Source of the DNA: Candidatus Pollutiaquabacter sp.
Lineage (GTDB): Bacteria > Bacteroidota > Bacteroidia > AKYH767-A > 2013-40CM-41-45
DNA length: 7,727 nucleotides
Direction of reading: 5' to 3'
Assembly: GCA_903854075.1 (NCBI GenBank)
Contig: CAINVI010000258.1
Location: 1 to 7,727, forward strand
Within the stretch, counting starts at the first letter, position 1; the number at the start of each line of letters is the position of its first letter. This document shows, piece by piece, positions 6,232-7,727 of the stretch. The translations under genes were made by a program, and so were the position numbers. The notes under the pieces were generated by a model that ran no database searches, was not told the DNA's origin, and saw only the letters and a list, made by a program, of their open reading frames with translations.

Positions 6232-7482
6232 ATGACCATCCACGACATAAAAGCACGTTTCGGCATCATCGGCAACTCGCCGCTGCTGGAGCATGCCATC
6301 AATGTTGCCAAACAAGTCGCGGCCACTGAAATCAGCGTACTGATCTTCGGAGAGAGTGGCGTCGGAAAAGAAGTATTTCCACAGATCATTCACCAATTAA
6401 GTCCGCGGAAACACGGACCTTTCATTGCGGTGAACTGTGGCGCTATTCCGGAAGGCACGATCGATTCCGAATTGTTTGGCCATGAAAAAGGATCGTTCAC
6501 CGGTGCTCATGAAGCGCGGAAAGGCTACTTCGAAGTAGCCAATGGCGGAACTATTTTTCTGGATGAAGTGGGCGAACTTCCACTGAACACTCAGGTGCGA
6601 CTTTTGCGCGTGCTGGAAACCGGCGAGTTCATAAAAGTCGGCTCATCCAAAGTGCAAAAAACCAATGTTCGTATTGTCGGGGCGACCAATGTAGACATGC
6701 TGATGGCCATCGAACAAGGTCGTTTCCGAGAAGACTTATACTACCGACTCAACACCGTACCGATTCGCATTCCGCCGCTGCGCGACCGTCAAGAGGATAT
6801 CCATTTACTGTTTAGAAAATTCGCCAGTGACTTCGCTGAAAAGTACAGAGTCCCTTCGATTTCTTTGGCTCCCGATGCGGTACACATCCTGTTGGAATAC
6901 CGGTGGCCCGGCAATATCCGTCAGCTGAAAAACATTACCGAGCAACTTTCCATTCTCGAAAAGAAGCGGGATATCAACGGAGACACCTTATTACAATACC
7001 TTCCTCCTGCTCCTTTGACCACTTCACCGATTTTGTTGAAGGACGGTTCGCGGACGTCGCAAGAATTCACCGAACGTGAATTGCTGTACAAGGTCCTTTT
7101 CGAAATGAAAAAGGACATGAACGATATGAAGTTACTGATCAACGAGATCATGCAGCACGGCACTGATCCCGCGTGGCGGGAACGACATGCAGGTTTAGCA
7201 CAAACATTACACACTGAAACCGGCACACCGCAGTTCATTCCTACGCTCGACCCGAGCATCACTATTCATACACCAACACTTACAGTTCCGGCCATTCCGG
7301 TGAGCAATGTGCAACCGCACACCGAAGTGGAAGAATCGCTTTCCCTGGAAGACAAAGAGAAAGAGTTCATTCAAAAAGCGCTCGACAAGCATAAAGGAAA
7401 GCGAAAACTTGCGGCGCGTGAGTTGGGAATTTCAGAACGGACGTTGTACCGCAAAATGAACGAATACGGCATCCGTAGTTGA
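6232..7482 (+). CDS. Sigma-54-dependent transcriptional activator without N-terminal sensor domain
   Basis: An AAA+ bacterial enhancer-binding protein of 416 residues that would use ATP hydrolysis to open RNA polymerase complexes containing sigma-54 (RpoN). The AAA+ domain starts almost at residue 10: Walker A GESGVGKE (40-47), sigma-54 contact loop GSFTGA (87-92, Ser in place of the usual Ala), Walker B IFLDE (108-112), GATN (150-153), arginine-finger region GRFREDLYYRLN (163-174) and sensor II WPGNIRQL (235-242). After a Thr/Pro-rich linker (about 325-370), a Fis-type helix-turn-helix closes the protein (about 391-414, LAARELGISERTLYRKM). There is no receiver, PAS or GAF domain, so its input signal cannot be read from the sequence; control could be by a partner protein or by expression level. 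It lies between miaB and a lptE-family gene with short gaps, an order I recall as conserved in Bacteroidota. Its targets are unknown, and no good sigma-54 promoter was found in this window. Confidence 0.93.
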   Translation: MTIHDIKARFGIIGNSPLLEHAINVAKQVAATEISVLIFGESGVGKEVFPQIIHQLSPRKHGPFIAVNCGAIPEGTIDSELFGHEKGSFTGAHEARKGYFEVANGGTIFLDEVGELPLNTQVRLLRVLETGEFIKVGSSKVQKTNVRIVGATNVDMLMAIEQGRFREDLYYRLNTVPIRIPPLRDRQEDIHLLFRKFASDFAEKYRVPSISLAPDAVHILLEYRWPGNIRQLKNITEQLSILEKKRDINGDTLLQYLPPAPLTTSPILLKDGSRTSQEFTERELLYKVLFEMKKDMNDMKLLINEIMQHGTDPAWRERHAGLAQTLHTETGTPQFIPTLDPSITIHTPTLTVPAIPVSNVQPHTEVEESLSLEDKEKEFIQKALDKHKGKRKLAARELGISERTLYRKMNEYGIRS

Positions 7483-7499
7483 TCGACAAGCCCTCCACC

Positions 7500-7727
7500 A
7501 TGACACGTAGCAAAGCACTTATTTACTTAACGTTGTTGATTTGCACCGCCTTCTTCGGAAGCTGCAGTGTGAACTACTCGTTCAGTGGTGCTTCGATTTC
7601 TCCGGAAGTAAAAACTATAACCGTCAAATTTTTCACAAAAACAGCTGCTCTCGGACCACCTGCTCTCGGTCAGGTATTCACTGAGCGCTTAAAAGAAAAA
7701 TTTGTATCCCAAACCAGTCTTACTCCC
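7500..7727 (+). CDS. lptE: LptE-family lipoprotein (LPS assembly), N-terminal part, cut by right edge
   Basis: The first 76 codons of a lipoprotein that resembles the LptE family of Bacteroidota, the partner of the LptD outer-membrane translocon in lipopolysaccharide delivery. A short lipoprotein signal peptide (about 1-21, hydrophobic LIYLTLLICTAFFG) ends in a lipobox-like FGSC with Cys22 as the acylation site. The mature protein begins CSVNYSFSG, followed by KTITVKFF and LGQVFTERLKEKFVSQT, a pattern I recognise from Bacteroidota LptE proteins. The reading frame is open to the edge, so the rest of the roughly 170-residue protein lies outside. The ATG at 7500 is 17 bases after the stop of the sigma-54 activator and has no clear Shine-Dalgarno sequence, so co-transcription and possibly translational coupling are likely. 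The assignment rests on the first 76 residues and on gene order; a generic lipoprotein is the alternative. Confidence 0.75.
   Translation, partial: MTRSKALIYLTLLICTAFFGSCSVNYSFSGASISPEVKTITVKFFTKTAALGPPALGQVFTERLKEKFVSQTSLTP

Overview
The window looks like a chromosomal segment from a member of the Bacteroidota, probably a non-model or environmental lineage of the Chitinophagia/Sphingobacteriia/Flavobacteriia type. The evidence is: two secreted proteins with C-terminal type IX secretion (T9SS) sorting domains; promoters resembling the Bacteroidota TTG/TAnnTTTG consensus; a MiaB carrying an insertion I associate with this phylum; a LptE-family lipoprotein of the Bacteroidota type; and weak or absent Shine-Dalgarno sequences before most genes.

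Left part, minus strand. Positions 1-1435 hold the N-terminal 478 codons of topA (DNA topoisomerase I), cut by the left edge, with its own promoter and a GGAG ribosome binding site. Just upstream of that promoter is a strong intrinsic terminator (1518-1552) that ends the next minus-strand unit. That unit is a tandem pair of paralogous secreted proteins (1583-3025 and 3039-4469). Each has a signal peptide, a LamG/concanavalin-A-like domain, an unnamed central module and a T9SS type A sorting domain. They are 13 bp apart and are probably co-transcribed from around 4490.

A divergent intergenic region (4470-4719) separates this pair from the rightward genes. It contains a good promoter for miaB whose -33 element lies inside a perfect 15-bp palindrome, a candidate operator.

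Right part, plus strand. miaB (tRNA ms2i6A37 methylthiotransferase), a sigma-54-type AAA+ activator without an N-terminal sensor domain, and the start of a LptE-family lipoprotein gene form a tight operon-like series with gaps of 42 and 17 bp. From memory of Bacteroidota genomes, miaB, the sigma-54 regulator and lptE are a conserved neighbourhood, often followed by secG and groES/groEL. That makes this the core part of the window, and the LamG/T9SS pair is the accessory part.

No RNA genes, CRISPR arrays, insertion sequences or phage genes were seen. The window is mostly ordinary. The points most worth a second look are the tandem LamG/T9SS pair with its unnamed central module, the palindrome on the miaB promoter, and the unknown signal and targets of the receiver-less sigma-54 activator.
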